Source: Burkholderiales bacterium
GTDB lineage: Bacteria; Pseudomonadota; Gammaproteobacteria; Burkholderiales; Casimicrobiaceae
Assembly (NCBI GenBank): GCA_025354165.1
Contig: JANXNI010000070.1
Location: 1 to 56,250 of the forward strand
Reading direction: 5' to 3'
Length of the DNA: 56,250 nucleotides
The number at the start of each line of letters is the position of its first letter. The stretch's first letter is position 1. A model generated the notes under the pieces. That model had not been told where the DNA came from. It did no database searches and saw only the letters and a program-made list of their open reading frames with translations. A program made the translations under genes and the position numbers. This document shows positions 10,501 to 21,469 of this stretch, piece by piece.

Positions 10501-11684
10501 TGGAGCGCCGGCCAGCGTGCGTCCAGTTCAGCGAGTTTCACGTCGCTGGCATCGAGCGCGAGTTGCCACGGCCCGGTCTTCCATGTGCCGCTGCCAGTGA
10601 TGCGTCCCGCATTGCCTTTGCTGCTCGTTAGCTGCGCGTTGAAGGCTTCGATGACAGCGTCTTGCGGCGTGCCACTGGCGGTAATTTTTAGTGCTGAAAC
10701 AGGAAGAAGCTTCTGATCCAGTGCGCCGGGTGTGGCGTTCGTCGCCTCAACCACGATCCGCATTGGCTGATCGTTGGCGAGCGCAATATCTGCCTTGCCT
10801 GTCAGCGTCGTTGAAGGTGCACCGGGCACCAGTCTGCTCACGTCAAATCGATCAAAGCGCGCAACAAGCGCCGACAATGGAAGCGCCGCAAACGGCTGTA
10901 CACGAGCGGTCGCGTCGAGCGATTGATCGGCGGCGCGCGCCGCCACCGTCGCGCCGAAATTTTCCAGTGGGCCATTGCCGGAAAGCGATGCCGCCCACGG
11001 AATTCCAGCCGCATCGCCCTTCCCTTCTTGTATGGCGGAAACGTTAGCCTTCAAGGTAAGCGGCGCTTGCGGCGTGAGCGTAACGTCGCCGTTGACATGC
11101 AGCGTGTCAAGCGTTGCGTTCGCGAGCTTCACAATATGCGCTTTAGCGCCAAGATCGATTGCGCCGCTTATTTCGGTGACGGTGGTTATGTGGGTTGCGT
11201 CGGTCTTTTCCGAATGAACGCTGAGCTTGCCAATCGTCAGCGCATCAATTGCCAAAGCAAATGGCAACTCCATCGATTTCGGCGGCGGGCTGGGCTCGGT
11301 CGGGCGCGTGCTGACGTCAACTTCATCGGCGCTTAACCGATCAAAATGAAAGCGTGGTGGGCGCAGATCGTAATCGGCGAGCGAGTAGTTCAAGTTGCGC
11401 ACGACGATGCGTGACGAAGCTAACGCGATCTGAACTTCTTTCGCGGAAAATTTGTTGCGAATGTCACCGGCTGGTTCGACTACCGTGACGAGTCCATTGC
11501 TCCACGACTGCACCGCTCCGAACAGCGTTCGCTGGCCGTCTACCGTCTTAATCAGATAGAAAACGGCCGCGACAATCACGGCAAATGTGACCGACAACAA
11601 TGCCACAAGCCCGAGCGACCAGCGCACCGCGTGGTGCCTGAAGGATCTGGCTGGTCTCGGCGGTACCAAAGTCTTGGTGCTCAC
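7536..11684 (-). CDS. tamB: TamB, translocation and assembly module inner-membrane subunit
   Basis: A 1382-residue protein, anchored in the inner membrane by one N-terminal helix (about residues 23-45). It spans the periplasm as a beta-helical groove and works with TamA in outer-membrane protein assembly and probably lipid transport. The long body of repetitive beta-strand sequence and the C-terminal DUF490/TamB domain (ending near WTLRWDRSPFE) are typical. The open frame runs on to 11816, but the GTG at 11684 shares its G with the tamA stop codon and places the membrane helix near the N-terminus, so I take that start. Length and gene order match proteobacterial TamB. Confidence 0.92.
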   Translation of the reverse strand: MSTKTLVPPRPARSFRHHAVRWSLGLVALLSVTFAVIVAAVFYLIKTVDGQRTLFGAVQSWSNGLVTVVEPAGDIRNKFSAKEVQIALASSRIVVRNLNYSLADYDLRPPRFHFDRLSADEVDVSTRPTEPSPPPKSMELPFALAIDALTIGKLSVHSEKTDATHITTVTEISGAIDLGAKAHIVKLANATLDTLHVNGDVTLTPQAPLTLKANVSAIQEGKGDAAGIPWAASLSGNGPLENFGATVAARAADQSLDATARVQPFAALPLSALVARFDRFDVSRLVPGAPSTTLTGKADIALANDQPMRIVVEATNATPGALDQKLLPVSALKITASGTPQDAVIEAFNAQLTSSKGNAGRITGSGTWKTGPWQLALDASDVKLAELDARWPALQVAGRVTASGEDTTALKPIALKATLKGTALAALIDQKRVPTGLRSGVDVNITGRIQQLRIELSELSVVTGAAQIRGTLVAERDAAANTSATTTAKTSRPWRVTADTQWSKFDPFAFIPPPIGAAQSAVLNGGIKANAIVDPAAPTKPVALSADVTVKDSRWGTQPLTGEAKLVLLGPADALNLPPRIETSGNLVLASNRAQWSGRLGAASDVLTWSLDAQNLSALQALDQMPRKGEEASKATLSGVIKGQGTLSGAWNALAVDASVSGQDVAQATLRVQKFAGKLQVALQPDAPFNLDVSADGISNGAAANAAVGSLNLQGKGSLREHRIEATGTLEQGDRHLQLSAALAGRSESTASSALAAWTGTIERLQVNEAAAREGAAQQVLARVEPFTLRWKSGTPTSGSTFAADAGNAVIATVPLHWSALQYTAASPAQSTPKFSGKGNIGPFNVVALERQLGGKNLDGDLVLAGRFAVSTDSGTRATLELTRQSGDLRIGDNTGSGLLGLRELKFAVNAEQGIWRVSQIIDGERVGRAEATANITASAQDLFPPMSSPLDGKLTARLDNLAAWGSFLPPGWRVGGGLNGEAKFSGTVGNPNGQGALALNDLSVKNSLEGVDLIEGRGRVVFVGDQVQLEAVSARGGDGRITVDGKGTLSTKPDVQLTLKAENFRLLGRVDRRVDVSGTARLSANNDAIRLDGNFKVDRGLFDISQADAPTLSDDVYVKRTPTAAELQAVSSSSTPPRKTRIDVDLALDLGSDLQLKGRGINTRLAGQLRLTTPGGQLAANGNVRTVRGTYRAYGQDLEIDRGQIAFTGNLSNPRLDILALRARSDPDQTVGVAITGTALAPRIKLYADPDRADTEKLAMLVLGKSSDNLSRDDTVLVQKAAFALLSGDGESISSKFGLDTLGVATNSGTTKDTVVTIGKQISDRLYVGYERGLKATTGTLQLIYRINNSLNVRAQSGEESAIDLFWTLRWDRSPFEKSSR

Positions 11685-13513
11685 TAAAAAGTGACTCCGA
11701 CCGACACGCCAAAGTTCACTTTTTTCGTCTGCTGCGCGTAGGCGACGTAACCGCTCACCGGGCCGACTGGGCTGCGCCAGCGGGCACCGACGCCGTAACT
11801 TGTATTCGCCTTCCATGCACGCACCGAATCGGCCGCATCACCCACATCTGCGAACACCGTGCCATAAATTCCCGGCTTGATTTCTCGCGCGAGCTCAGCG
11901 CTGCCCGTCATCAAAAAGCGCCCACCCGCGACGTAGGTTCCTGTCGGATTTACACCCTGTATCCCGAGGGTTTGAAAACCATAACCACGCACCGACACTT
12001 CGCCGCCTGCACGGAACAATAGGCTTTGAGGAATGCCCGCAGGTGTGCTCGCAAACACCTGGCCGACTTCAAGACGCGCCTGGGTCAGCCATTCTTCACC
12101 GAGCGGATGAAAGTAGGTCGCACGACCCAACGCTCGCAGAAACGGCTTGCCGCCTTCGGTGTTGCCAAACCTTGTGCCTGCACCGATTTGCCCCGACACA
12201 GCAAGGCCCCGCGTCGGAAAAACTGGGTTATCCACGTTACGCCAAACTATCTCAGAACCGGCGATCACTGCATTACCCGTCAAGTCGCTGTTCGGGTCGC
12301 GCACGGCCGAGCGCAGCACGTCAACAAAGTAAAGCCGTGTGATGCGATCAGCGTCCTGTCGTCGACCCATACGGAGGCGCTGGTTGTCGATCACGAGACC
12401 CGCCACGTCGCTGCGCCCCGCTGATACAGAAACCAGATTTCGATAATTATTGGGTAACGGATACGACAGGAAATCAGCGCTGAAACTACGCTCATCGCGC
12501 GCCCAACGCAGGCGAGTGAGTGATTGCCAGTCGAGGCCGAAAAGGCGCAGATATTCATGCTCGGCGGTAATACGCGGGCCGTTTTCAGTGCTGAAGCCGG
12601 GACCAAACAGCAGGCGATGCAAAGTCTGTTCGCGCAATCGCACTTGCACGGGCACCGCTTCGGCCAACGCGGGATTCGGCTCAATATCGACGACCGCCGC
12701 GCGGAACAAACCACTCGCTTGCAGGCGATCCTGAAAATCCAGCAAGGCCTTTTGTGTGTAGGGCTGACCGACGGTGATCGTAGACAAATTGTCAACGGCG
12801 GAGCGCGGGTAGCGCTGCAATCCGGTGACGGCAATCGCGCCAAAGCGAAATTCGGGGCCGCTGTCGAATTCAACCTTGAGTGCGGCTTCGTTTGCATCGG
12901 CATCAATGGTCGCGGCGCTGTCCGCGATACGCGCGGCGGGATAGCGATCAGCCCAGAGCGCCGTCAACAAAGCACTCTTCGATGCCGACCACACGCCGTC
13001 CTGAAACGGCGCGCCGACCGGCAAGCCCCAGAGACTACGGACGGTGACGATTCGCGTTGCGCCGCCAGCCTCTATAGTGATGGCTCCAGCGGGCGTTATA
13101 GTGACTGAGGCGATGCGAGTGCGCGGCCCCGGCGCGATGGTAACCGTGACTTTGCGCTGGTCCGAGTTCGCATCTTGCAGGCCGGTCGTCTCAATGCGGA
13201 TGTCGGCGTTGAAGTAGCCTTCTGTCGCGAGCAACTTGCGGAGTTGCTCGGGCGTAATTTCAACGAGTCGCGCGATCTCCGCGTTCGTCACATCCACCTG
13301 ATCGGCGAAGCGCGCAACATCGGCAAAGCGGGTGAGCGTTGCGCGTAGCGCCGAGGGCACATCCGGTGCAACGAAAGTCACCTCATATGCCGCAGCGTGA
13401 ATGATCGGCGCACAGCACAGTGCGAAGAACAATGCGGCAGGCCGTCCCGCACGCACATCGGCGCGCCGCTGTGCGTGCGGGACGAAAGTTTTAAGCCAGT
13501 TTGCGCCGAACAA
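11684..13513 (-). CDS. tamA: TamA, Omp85-family outer-membrane assembly protein
   Basis: A 609-residue outer-membrane barrel. A signal sequence (about residues 22-41, ending IIHAAA) is followed by POTRA domains to about residue 300 and a C-terminal Omp85 barrel that contains [11 protein letters not shown] and ends in phenylalanine (SVGVTF), as barrel proteins do. It partners TamB, whose gene follows with a 1-bp overlap. The ATG at 13513 lies 23 bp inside the 3' end of gatB. A later start nearer the signal sequence is possible, because the basic stretch before the hydrophobic core is long. Confidence 0.9.
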   Translation of the reverse strand: MFGANWLKTFVPHAQRRADVRAGRPAALFFALCCAPIIHAAAYEVTFVAPDVPSALRATLTRFADVARFADQVDVTNAEIARLVEITPEQLRKLLATEGYFNADIRIETTGLQDANSDQRKVTVTIAPGPRTRIASVTITPAGAITIEAGGATRIVTVRSLWGLPVGAPFQDGVWSASKSALLTALWADRYPAARIADSAATIDADANEAALKVEFDSGPEFRFGAIAVTGLQRYPRSAVDNLSTITVGQPYTQKALLDFQDRLQASGLFRAAVVDIEPNPALAEAVPVQVRLREQTLHRLLFGPGFSTENGPRITAEHEYLRLFGLDWQSLTRLRWARDERSFSADFLSYPLPNNYRNLVSVSAGRSDVAGLVIDNQRLRMGRRQDADRITRLYFVDVLRSAVRDPNSDLTGNAVIAGSEIVWRNVDNPVFPTRGLAVSGQIGAGTRFGNTEGGKPFLRALGRATYFHPLGEEWLTQARLEVGQVFASTPAGIPQSLLFRAGGEVSVRGYGFQTLGIQGVNPTGTYVAGGRFLMTGSAELAREIKPGIYGTVFADVGDAADSVRAWKANTSYGVGARWRSPVGPVSGYVAYAQQTKKVNFGVSVGVTF

Positions 13514-14927
13514 TGTCGTTCACTTGTGCCGGATTGGCTTTCCCCTGCGAGGCCTTCATGACCATGCCGACAATGCTCATGAGCGCTTTTTCTTTACCGG
13601 CTTTGTAGTCGGCGATTTGGGCGGCGCTTTTTGCGAGGACTTCGTCGACGATTTTTTCTAGTGTGCCGCTGTCGCTGATTTGTTTGAGGCCTTTGGCTTC
13701 GATCACCGCATCAACGCTGGCCGCTTCGCCACTCCAAAGCGCTTCGAAAACGGTCTTTGCGATCTTGTGACTGATTGTGCCGTCGCTGATGCGCGCCACA
13801 AGATTAGATAGGCGCACAGCGTTCACGGGCGATTGCTCAATCGTCTTGTCTTCGCGATTGAGCGATGCCGAAACCTCGCCCAATATCCAGTTAGCGACCA
13901 ACTTGGCATCTGCTCCCGCGTTTACAGCTGTTTCGAAGTAGCTAGCAGTTGAACCGTCTTGCGACAATAGCAACGCGTCGTAGTGCGAAAGTCCGTACTG
14001 CGACGAGAAGCGCGCGCATTTGGCCTCCGGCAACTCCGGCATGCTGGCTTTGATGCGCGCCAGCATCTCGTCACTTACGACGAGCGGCGGCAAATCAGGA
14101 TCAGGGAAATAGCGATAGTCCATCGCATCTTCCTTGCTGCGCATCGCTTTCGTTTCGCCCGTGTCAGGGTTGAACAGCACAGTCGCCTGTTGAATTTTAC
14201 GGCCGTCCTCAATCTCGGCGATCTGCCACTGCACCTCGTAGTCAATCGCTTGTTGCATGAACTTGAAACTGTTCAGGTTCTTGATTTCGCGGCGAGTGCC
14301 GAACTCTTTTTGCCCCATCGGTCGCACCGACACGTTAACGTCGCAGCGGAACGAGCCTTCCTGCATATTGCCATCGCAAATGTCGAGATAGCGAACCAAG
14401 TTGTGCAGCGTTTTGGCGTATGCAATGGCTTCTTTCGCCGAGCGCATCACGGGTTCAGTGACGATCTCCAGCAGCGGCGTACCAGCCCGGTTGAGGTCGA
14501 CGCCAGACTCCGCGTCAAACTGCTCGTGAACGCTCTTGCCCGCGTCTTCTTCGAGATGTGCACGTGTCAGTTCAATGAATTTAGTCGCGCCATCGTCGAG
14601 CGTGATCGTGAGCCCGCCGCCCTGCACAATCGGCGTCTCAAATTGCGAAATTTGGTAACCCTTGGGCAGGTCGGGATAGAAGTAGTTTTTGCGCGCAAAG
14701 ATCGAGCGGCGGTTGATCTTCGCGCCAATGGCGAGACCGAATTTCACAGCGCGTTCAACTGCGCCTCTATTCATCACCGGCAATGCGCCGGGCATGGCCA
14801 GATCGACGACGCTCGCCTGCGTGTTCGGAGCAGCACCGAACTCGGTGCTGCTACCACTGAAAATTTTTGATACGGTCGTGAGCTGGGTGTGTGTTTCCAG
14901 CCCGATGACCACTTCCCACTGTGCCAT
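13491..14927 (-). CDS. gatB: Asp-tRNA(Asn)/Glu-tRNA(Gln) amidotransferase subunit B
   Basis: A 478-residue tRNA-binding and kinase subunit of GatCAB. It activates mischarged Glu-tRNA(Gln) or Asp-tRNA(Asn) so that ammonia from GatA can amidate it. The N-terminus [13 protein letters not shown] and the central [12 protein letters not shown] motif are diagnostic, and the C-terminal YqeY-like tail is complete. The length is normal. It follows gatA after 9 bp and overlaps tamA at its 3' end. The order gatC-gatA-gatB opposite mreB is common in Betaproteobacteria. Confidence 0.96.
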   Translation of the reverse strand: MAQWEVVIGLETHTQLTTVSKIFSGSSTEFGAAPNTQASVVDLAMPGALPVMNRGAVERAVKFGLAIGAKINRRSIFARKNYFYPDLPKGYQISQFETPIVQGGGLTITLDDGATKFIELTRAHLEEDAGKSVHEQFDAESGVDLNRAGTPLLEIVTEPVMRSAKEAIAYAKTLHNLVRYLDICDGNMQEGSFRCDVNVSVRPMGQKEFGTRREIKNLNSFKFMQQAIDYEVQWQIAEIEDGRKIQQATVLFNPDTGETKAMRSKEDAMDYRYFPDPDLPPLVVSDEMLARIKASMPELPEAKCARFSSQYGLSHYDALLLSQDGSTASYFETAVNAGADAKLVANWILGEVSASLNREDKTIEQSPVNAVRLSNLVARISDGTISHKIAKTVFEALWSGEAASVDAVIEAKGLKQISDSGTLEKIVDEVLAKSAAQIADYKAGKEKALMSIVGMVMKASQGKANPAQVNDIVRRKLA

Positions 14928-14936
14928 GTTCGTACT

Positions 14937-16406
14937 CTAAATAGACGGATGGCACTTGTGCCAGTCCGTCGCCAATTGAAACTGATGCGCCACATTCAGC
15001 ATGCGTGCTTCATCCAGATAATTCCCGATAATTTGCATACCGACGTGTTGGCCGCTTTCATCGACGCCACAAGGGTGACTCATCGCCGGCTGACCAGTGA
15101 GATTTGCGCAAATGGTGAAGATGTCATTCAAGTACATTTTCACCGGGTCATCGCTCTTGGAGCCAAACTGGAATGCGGTTTCCGGTGCAGTTGGGCCCAT
15201 CACCACATCACACACCTCGTAAGCGCGCTTGAAATCCTCTGCGATCAGGCGGCGTAGCTTGCCCGCTTGCAGGTAATACGCGTCATAGTAACCAAGCGAA
15301 AGCACATAGGTGCCTATCAAAATGCGGCGTTTGACCTCGGCTCCGAAGCCCTCGGCGCGAGAGCGTTTGTACATATCCATCAGGTCGCTGTATTCGGCAG
15401 CCCGGTGACCGTAACGAACGCCGTCGAAGCGCGATAAATTGCTTGATGCCTCAGCAGGAGCCACAACGTAATACGCGGGAACCGAATACTTGACGTTCGG
15501 CAGCGAAACTTCGACCGTCACCGCGCCAAGCTTGCGATAGACAGCCAGCGCCTCATCGACGGCTTTTGCAATTCCGGATGCGACGCCTTCGCCGAAAAAT
15601 TCCTTAGGCAACCCAACACGTAAACCAGCGAGTGGTTTGGCCAAATCGCGCGAATAATTCTCTTTCGGACGATCGAGCGACGTTGCGTCATTTGGATCGA
15701 ATCCAGCCATCGCGTTTAGAAGCAACGCGCAATCTTCGGCCGTCTGCGCGAAGGGCCCTGCCTGATCCAGAGACGAGGCGAACGCGATGATGCCAAAGCG
15801 TGAACACACGCCATAAGTGGGCTTGAGGCCTGTGAGATTGCAGAACATGGCGGGCTGACGAATTGATCCGCCGGTGTCAGTACCAGTCGACGCAGGAGTG
15901 AGGCCAGCCGCCACACTGGCCGCAGAGCCGCCTGATGAGCCGCCAGGCACGCGGGAGATATCCCAAGGGTTTTTTACTGTGCCGAAATACGAGGTCTCGT
16001 TCGACGAGCCCATCGCAAATTCATCCATATTGAGCTTGCCGAGCGTGACCATGCCCGCCGCCGACATGTTTTGCACGACCGTCGAGGTGTAAGGCGCGAT
16101 AAAGTTCTCCAGCATCTTCGACCCGCAGGTGGTGCGCCAGCCGTCGATCAGGTAGATGTCTTTGTGGGCCACGGGAACACCGAGCAGAGGTGCGGCAACG
16201 TCGGCGCCACCTACGGCGCGCTTGTCATCGGCAGTTTTAGCGTCGGCCAGTGTCTTTTCGCGATCCAGCGTCACGTAGGCGTTGAGTACGGGCTGAAGCG
16301 CGGCGGCACGGTCGAGGTAATGCGTGGCGAGTTCAACGGCGCTGACTTTTTTGTCGTTGAGCGCTTTAACTGTCTCGGCAACAGTCGAGAAGGTGTTCCA
16401 GCTCAT
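14937..16406 (-). CDS. gatA: Asp-tRNA(Asn)/Glu-tRNA(Gln) amidotransferase subunit A
   Basis: A 489-residue amidase-signature enzyme that frees ammonia from glutamine for tRNA-dependent amidation. The Ser-cisSer-Lys triad is visible as Lys82 (AHKDIY), Ser157 (PGGSSGGS) and nucleophile Ser181 ([10 protein letters not shown]). The spacings match characterised GatA proteins (recalled K79/S154/S178 in Staphylococcus). The start overlaps the gatC stop by 4 bp, so translation is probably coupled. It differs from the secreted amidase at 49184 in lacking a signal peptide. Confidence 0.96.
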   Translation of the reverse strand: MSWNTFSTVAETVKALNDKKVSAVELATHYLDRAAALQPVLNAYVTLDREKTLADAKTADDKRAVGGADVAAPLLGVPVAHKDIYLIDGWRTTCGSKMLENFIAPYTSTVVQNMSAAGMVTLGKLNMDEFAMGSSNETSYFGTVKNPWDISRVPGGSSGGSAASVAAGLTPASTGTDTGGSIRQPAMFCNLTGLKPTYGVCSRFGIIAFASSLDQAGPFAQTAEDCALLLNAMAGFDPNDATSLDRPKENYSRDLAKPLAGLRVGLPKEFFGEGVASGIAKAVDEALAVYRKLGAVTVEVSLPNVKYSVPAYYVVAPAEASSNLSRFDGVRYGHRAAEYSDLMDMYKRSRAEGFGAEVKRRILIGTYVLSLGYYDAYYLQAGKLRRLIAEDFKRAYEVCDVVMGPTAPETAFQFGSKSDDPVKMYLNDIFTICANLTGQPAMSHPCGVDESGQHVGMQIIGNYLDEARMLNVAHQFQLATDWHKCHPSI

Positions 16407-16690
16407 TCAATGACCCTCGGCACAAGAAAATAGCCTTCCGCCGCCTGCGGTGCATTTTTCTGATATTTCTCCCGATGGTCGGTCTCGGTCACCACGTCGT
16501 CACGCAAGCGCAGCACCATATCGAGACCGTGCGACATCGGTTCGATGCCTTGCGTATTAACGGCCTGCATTTCGTCAATCAGCTTGAAAATGCCGTCCAG
16601 TTTGGCCTGGACGTCGGCGACGTCGGCGGGAGTAACGCGGATACGGGCGAGATGCGCGATCCGCTCGATATCTTGGGTTGTGAGGCTCAT
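16403..16690 (-). CDS. gatC: Asp-tRNA(Asn)/Glu-tRNA(Gln) amidotransferase subunit C
   Basis: A 95-residue scaffold subunit that wraps around the GatA-GatB interface. The sequence opens with [16 protein letters not shown], carries the middle motif [16 protein letters not shown], and ends with the usual YFLVPRVIE that contacts GatB. It is the first gene of the gatCAB-tamAB run and lies divergent from mreB across a 257-bp gap. Confidence 0.95.
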   Translation of the reverse strand: MSLTTQDIERIAHLARIRVTPADVADVQAKLDGIFKLIDEMQAVNTQGIEPMSHGLDMVLRLRDDVVTETDHREKYQKNAPQAAEGYFLVPRVIE

Positions 16691-17991
<1,301 letters not shown>

Positions 17992-18074
17992 GAAAGCCCG
18001 AAAAGTGACCTCCAGCTGCCCACGCCTTCACATGATGAGCGTCGGCAGCAGGATCACGACGCCGTTGAAGTTGT

Positions 18075-18989
18075 ATGCACGGTAGATTCACCTCGTTGCC
18101 CTCCGAGCCGCCCCGCTTTTTTAATCGTGGGCCGAGTCCGATTGCGCGCCTGACTTTCTTTGGTGTGATCTCCATCGCAATCATGTTCATTGATGCGCGT
18201 TTTCGTACGCTTGAAACGGTGCGTATGGCCATTGCCACCGTCGTTTACCCAGTACAACAGGCGGCACTTTTACCAGCTCAAATGGCAACGCGTGTTGGTC
18301 AGTTTTTCGATACGCGGGACGACCTTCGTGCTGAAAATACGAAACTCAAAGCAGAACTGCTGGTTGCTTCGCAAGCACAGCAATCGCAAGTGGCGGCAAA
18401 ACAGGAGTCTGACCGCCTGTCAAAGCTTTTGAATATTTCGCAAACGGCATCGACAAAAGCGCAGGCCGCGAGAGTAGTCTATCTGGGGCGAGATCCGTTC
18501 TCGCAGAAAGCGTTCGTGGATCGCGGCGCAACGCAGGCCTTCGAGTCTGGCTCTGCTGTGGTTGACGAACTCGGCTTACTCGGACAGCTAACGCGCGTAC
18601 ATCCGCTATTTGCCGAAATCACGCTACTCACCGAAAAAGATTTCGCGGTGCCGGTAAAAATCGAGCGCACTTCAATGCGTGCACTACTCTACGGTCGCGG
18701 ACCGGGCAAGTTGCCGGAACTGCGTTATGTTGCGAGTAACGCCGACGTGAAAGAAGGCGATCTGCTGCTGACATCAAGCATTGATGGTTTGTACCCCAGC
18801 AACATTCGCGTCGCTCGCATTACCGGGGTGCAGCGCGATGCCGAGAGCGCTTTCGCCCGCATTGAATGCATGCCGACTGCCGCTGTAGCGGGTGCCGAGA
18901 CGGTGCTGGTGCTCGATAAACCGCCTGCACCCGCACCGCGACCGGCGCTTGAAGTGGCCACCGAATCATCAGCAAAGAAGCGTCGATGA
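18075..18989 (+). CDS. mreC: Rod shape-determining protein MreC
   Basis: A 304-residue bitopic inner-membrane protein whose periplasmic part activates PBP2. The N-terminus has the typical PPRFFNRGPSPIARL. A transmembrane helix follows (about residues 25-45), then a coiled coil rich in Lys, Glu and Gln (about 70-115) and the beta-barrel MreC core with LLGQLTRVHP and VLLTEKDFAVPV-like segments. The C-terminus is Pro/Ala-rich. It overlaps the mreD start by 4 bp (ATGA). Confidence 0.94.
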   Translation: MHGRFTSLPSEPPRFFNRGPSPIARLTFFGVISIAIMFIDARFRTLETVRMAIATVVYPVQQAALLPAQMATRVGQFFDTRDDLRAENTKLKAELLVASQAQQSQVAAKQESDRLSKLLNISQTASTKAQAARVVYLGRDPFSQKAFVDRGATQAFESGSAVVDELGLLGQLTRVHPLFAEITLLTEKDFAVPVKIERTSMRALLYGRGPGKLPELRYVASNADVKEGDLLLTSSIDGLYPSNIRVARITGVQRDAESAFARIECMPTAAVAGAETVLVLDKPPAPAPRPALEVATESSAKKRR

Positions 18990-19528
18990 ACCGATTTCAT
19001 CTGCCGGATTCGCCACTGTTCAAAATCGCGAGCCCGGAGGACATCCTGCTGTCTGCAAAGCCGTGGTTCGTTGCGATTACGATGGCTTTGGCGTTCACGA
19101 CCAATTTGCTGCCGCTGTCGGGGTTTGTGCTGGCGTTGCGGCCTGATTTTTTCGCACTGGTGCTGCTCTATTGGGCAATCCATCAGCCACGATGGATCGG
19201 CATTGGTGTGGCCTGGGCCTGCGGACTGTTAACCGACGTCGTGGAAGCCAACCTGTTCGGTCAGCACGCGCTGGCCTATGCAATTCTTGGGTTTGCGGCA
19301 GGCTATTTTCATCGCCGCGTGTTGCGTTTCCCGGTGTGGCAACAGGCTCTGCATGTGCTCGGTTTATTGCTGATTGCACAGCTTGTCGTGCTGGTGTTGC
19401 GTCTCATGAGTGGCGCTTCGCCGCCCAGTGCTGCGTTTGTGCTTGGAAGCGTGAGCAGTGCACTGCTGTGGCCGGTGTTGTCCGCTTTGCTACAGTGGCC
19501 GCAGCGGGTTCGCTCGCTGCTGGATTAG
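18986..19528 (+). CDS. mreD: Rod shape-determining protein MreD
   Basis: A 180-residue inner-membrane protein with about five hydrophobic segments that modulates MreC and PBP2. Family features are LRPDFFALVLLYWAIHQP and GLLTDVVEANLFGQHALAYA. The length is normal. The start codon overlaps the mreC stop, and mrdA follows after 15 bp. Identification rests on motifs and on the fixed mreBCD order. Confidence 0.92.
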   Translation: MNRFHLPDSPLFKIASPEDILLSAKPWFVAITMALAFTTNLLPLSGFVLALRPDFFALVLLYWAIHQPRWIGIGVAWACGLLTDVVEANLFGQHALAYAILGFAAGYFHRRVLRFPVWQQALHVLGLLLIAQLVVLVLRLMSGASPPSAAFVLGSVSSALLWPVLSALLQWPQRVRSLLD

Positions 19529-19543
19529 GGCGGCAAGTCGCAG

Positions 19544-21469
19544 ATGTCCGCCGAACTCAGAAATCATGATCGGGAGCTGTTCTGGTTTCAGCGGCGACTG
19601 TCGCTCGCGGCGGTGCTTGTCGTGATTGGTTTTCTGGCGCTGCTTGGCCGTTTTGTATACCTGCAGGTCATTCAGCACAAGCATTTCGCGACGCTGGCTG
19701 AAGCCAATCGTATCGACATACAGCCCGAGGCACCGAATCGCGGCATCATCACTGATCGCAATGGCGTGGTGTTGGCCTCCAACTACTCGGCCTATACGCT
19801 TGAGATGAATCCGCAAAAGATTGCCGATCTCGACGTGGCGATCGACGAGATCGGCAAAATCGTCGAAATCTCCGCACGTGATCGCCGTCGCTTCAAGCGT
19901 CTCTACGAGGAATTTCGCACCAACGAAAGCCTCCCCCTGAAGTCACGCCTGACTGACGAAGAGGTGGCTCGCGTGGCCGCAAATCGTTATCGATTGCCGG
20001 GCGTGGAAATCAAGGCACGGCTGTTTCGGCAATACCCATTTGGCGAGGTCGCGTCACACGTCGTTGGCTACATCGGCCGCATCAGCCAAAGCGAAAAAGA
20101 GCGCATCGAGCAGCAGGAATTGAGCGCGAGCTATAAGGGCTCGGACTACATTGGCAAGCGGGGCATCGAGCTCTCCTATGAGCGTGATCTGCATGGATCG
20201 GCCGGCTCAACCGAAGTTGAAGTCGACGCAAACCGCCGCGTGGTTCGCGTGTTATCGCGCAAACCGTCGGTCATCGGCAATAACCTTCAACTCTCGCTCG
20301 ATATTCGTTTGCAAAAAATTGCCGAAGATGCCTTCGGCAACAAACGGGGTGCGCTGGTAGCCATTGAGCCCGCTACCGGTGATGTACTCGCGTTCGTCAG
20401 CAAGCCCGGCTATGACCCGAATCTGTTCGTAGACGGAATCGACCCCCAGAGTTGGGACGCGCTGCGCGATTCGCCCGACAAGCCCATGCTGAACCGCCCA
20501 TTACAAGGCGGCTATCCGCCAGGGTCTACCTACAAGCCGTTCATGGCATTAATGGCACAGGAATTGGGCGTCAGAACGGCATCGCAGGCGATTAACGATC
20601 CGGGATATTTTCGTCTCGGCGCTGGGCATTGGCGCGATGACAAAGTCGGCGGGCACGGTATCGTGGACATGGTGAAGTCGATCGTGATTTCCTGTGACAC
20701 CTATTACTACCAGCTAGCGTCCGAACTCGATATCGACGAATGGTCAGGCTTTATGAAGCAGTTTGGCTTCGGGCAAAAGACGGGCATCGATATCGATGGC
20801 GAATTGACTGGCATCCTGCCCAGCCGCGAGTGGAAAGCGAAGCGCTTCCCCAAAGATCCGAAATTGCATGTGGGCGATCAGGTGTCACTAGGTATCGGTC
20901 AGGGTTTCAATACATTTACGCCTATGCAAATGGCCTACGCGACCGCGGTGCTCGCCAATCGCGGCGTCGCGTTCAAGCCGCATCTGGTCAAGCGTGTGCA
21001 GGATGCGCGAACGGGCGAATCGCGTTTGACGCAACCTAGTCCAGCCTACACTGTCCCGCTCAAGCAAGCGCACGTTGATGTTGTGCTTAAAGGACTAGAA
21101 GGCGTGGTTACTGCTGGCACTGGGCGAACGGCTTTTCTCAATGCGAAGTACAGCAGCGGCGGCAAAACCGGCACGGCGCAGGTTTTTGGTTTGCGTGGCG
21201 GTGATTACAAAGCTTCGCAGGTGACGGAGCGCTTGCGGGATCATGCCTGGTACATCGCGCTGGCGCCGCTGGATAGCCCCAAAATTGCGCTAGTGGCCTT
21301 TGTTGAAAACGGTGGTTTCGGCGCAGAAGCGGCCGCTCCCATCGCGCGCAAAGTGCTCGATGCCTACTTCGATCCAGCCTTACTGGATGCCGCCATCAAA
21401 AAGGCCGTTTCTCCAGCGGAGGCCTTAGCCAGTGCAAGTCTTCAACGCGAGGTTAAACGGGCGCGATGA
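19544..21469 (+). CDS. mrdA: Penicillin-binding protein 2 (elongasome transpeptidase)
   Basis: A 641-residue class B PBP that cross-links peptidoglycan during side-wall growth with RodA. One N-terminal membrane helix (about residues 22-42) precedes the pedestal domain and the transpeptidase domain. The active-site Ser328 is in PPGSTYKPF, the second motif is SCDTYYYQL, and the third is KTGTAQV. The SCD variant in place of SxN is normal for PBP2. The start lies 15 bp after mreD, and the 3' end overlaps rodA (ATGA). Confidence 0.95.
   Translation: MSAELRNHDRELFWFQRRLSLAAVLVVIGFLALLGRFVYLQVIQHKHFATLAEANRIDIQPEAPNRGIITDRNGVVLASNYSAYTLEMNPQKIADLDVAIDEIGKIVEISARDRRRFKRLYEEFRTNESLPLKSRLTDEEVARVAANRYRLPGVEIKARLFRQYPFGEVASHVVGYIGRISQSEKERIEQQELSASYKGSDYIGKRGIELSYERDLHGSAGSTEVEVDANRRVVRVLSRKPSVIGNNLQLSLDIRLQKIAEDAFGNKRGALVAIEPATGDVLAFVSKPGYDPNLFVDGIDPQSWDALRDSPDKPMLNRPLQGGYPPGSTYKPFMALMAQELGVRTASQAINDPGYFRLGAGHWRDDKVGGHGIVDMVKSIVISCDTYYYQLASELDIDEWSGFMKQFGFGQKTGIDIDGELTGILPSREWKAKRFPKDPKLHVGDQVSLGIGQGFNTFTPMQMAYATAVLANRGVAFKPHLVKRVQDARTGESRLTQPSPAYTVPLKQAHVDVVLKGLEGVVTAGTGRTAFLNAKYSSGGKTGTAQVFGLRGGDYKASQVTERLRDHAWYIALAPLDSPKIALVAFVENGGFGAEAAAPIARKVLDAYFDPALLDAAIKKAVSPAEALASASLQREVKRAR

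Noticed and set aside
11685-11816. N-terminal extension of TamB upstream of the GTG start
   Set aside because: The 44 extra codons overlap the tamA barrel end, are basic and unlike TamB. The GTG adjoining the tamA stop puts the membrane anchor where it belongs.
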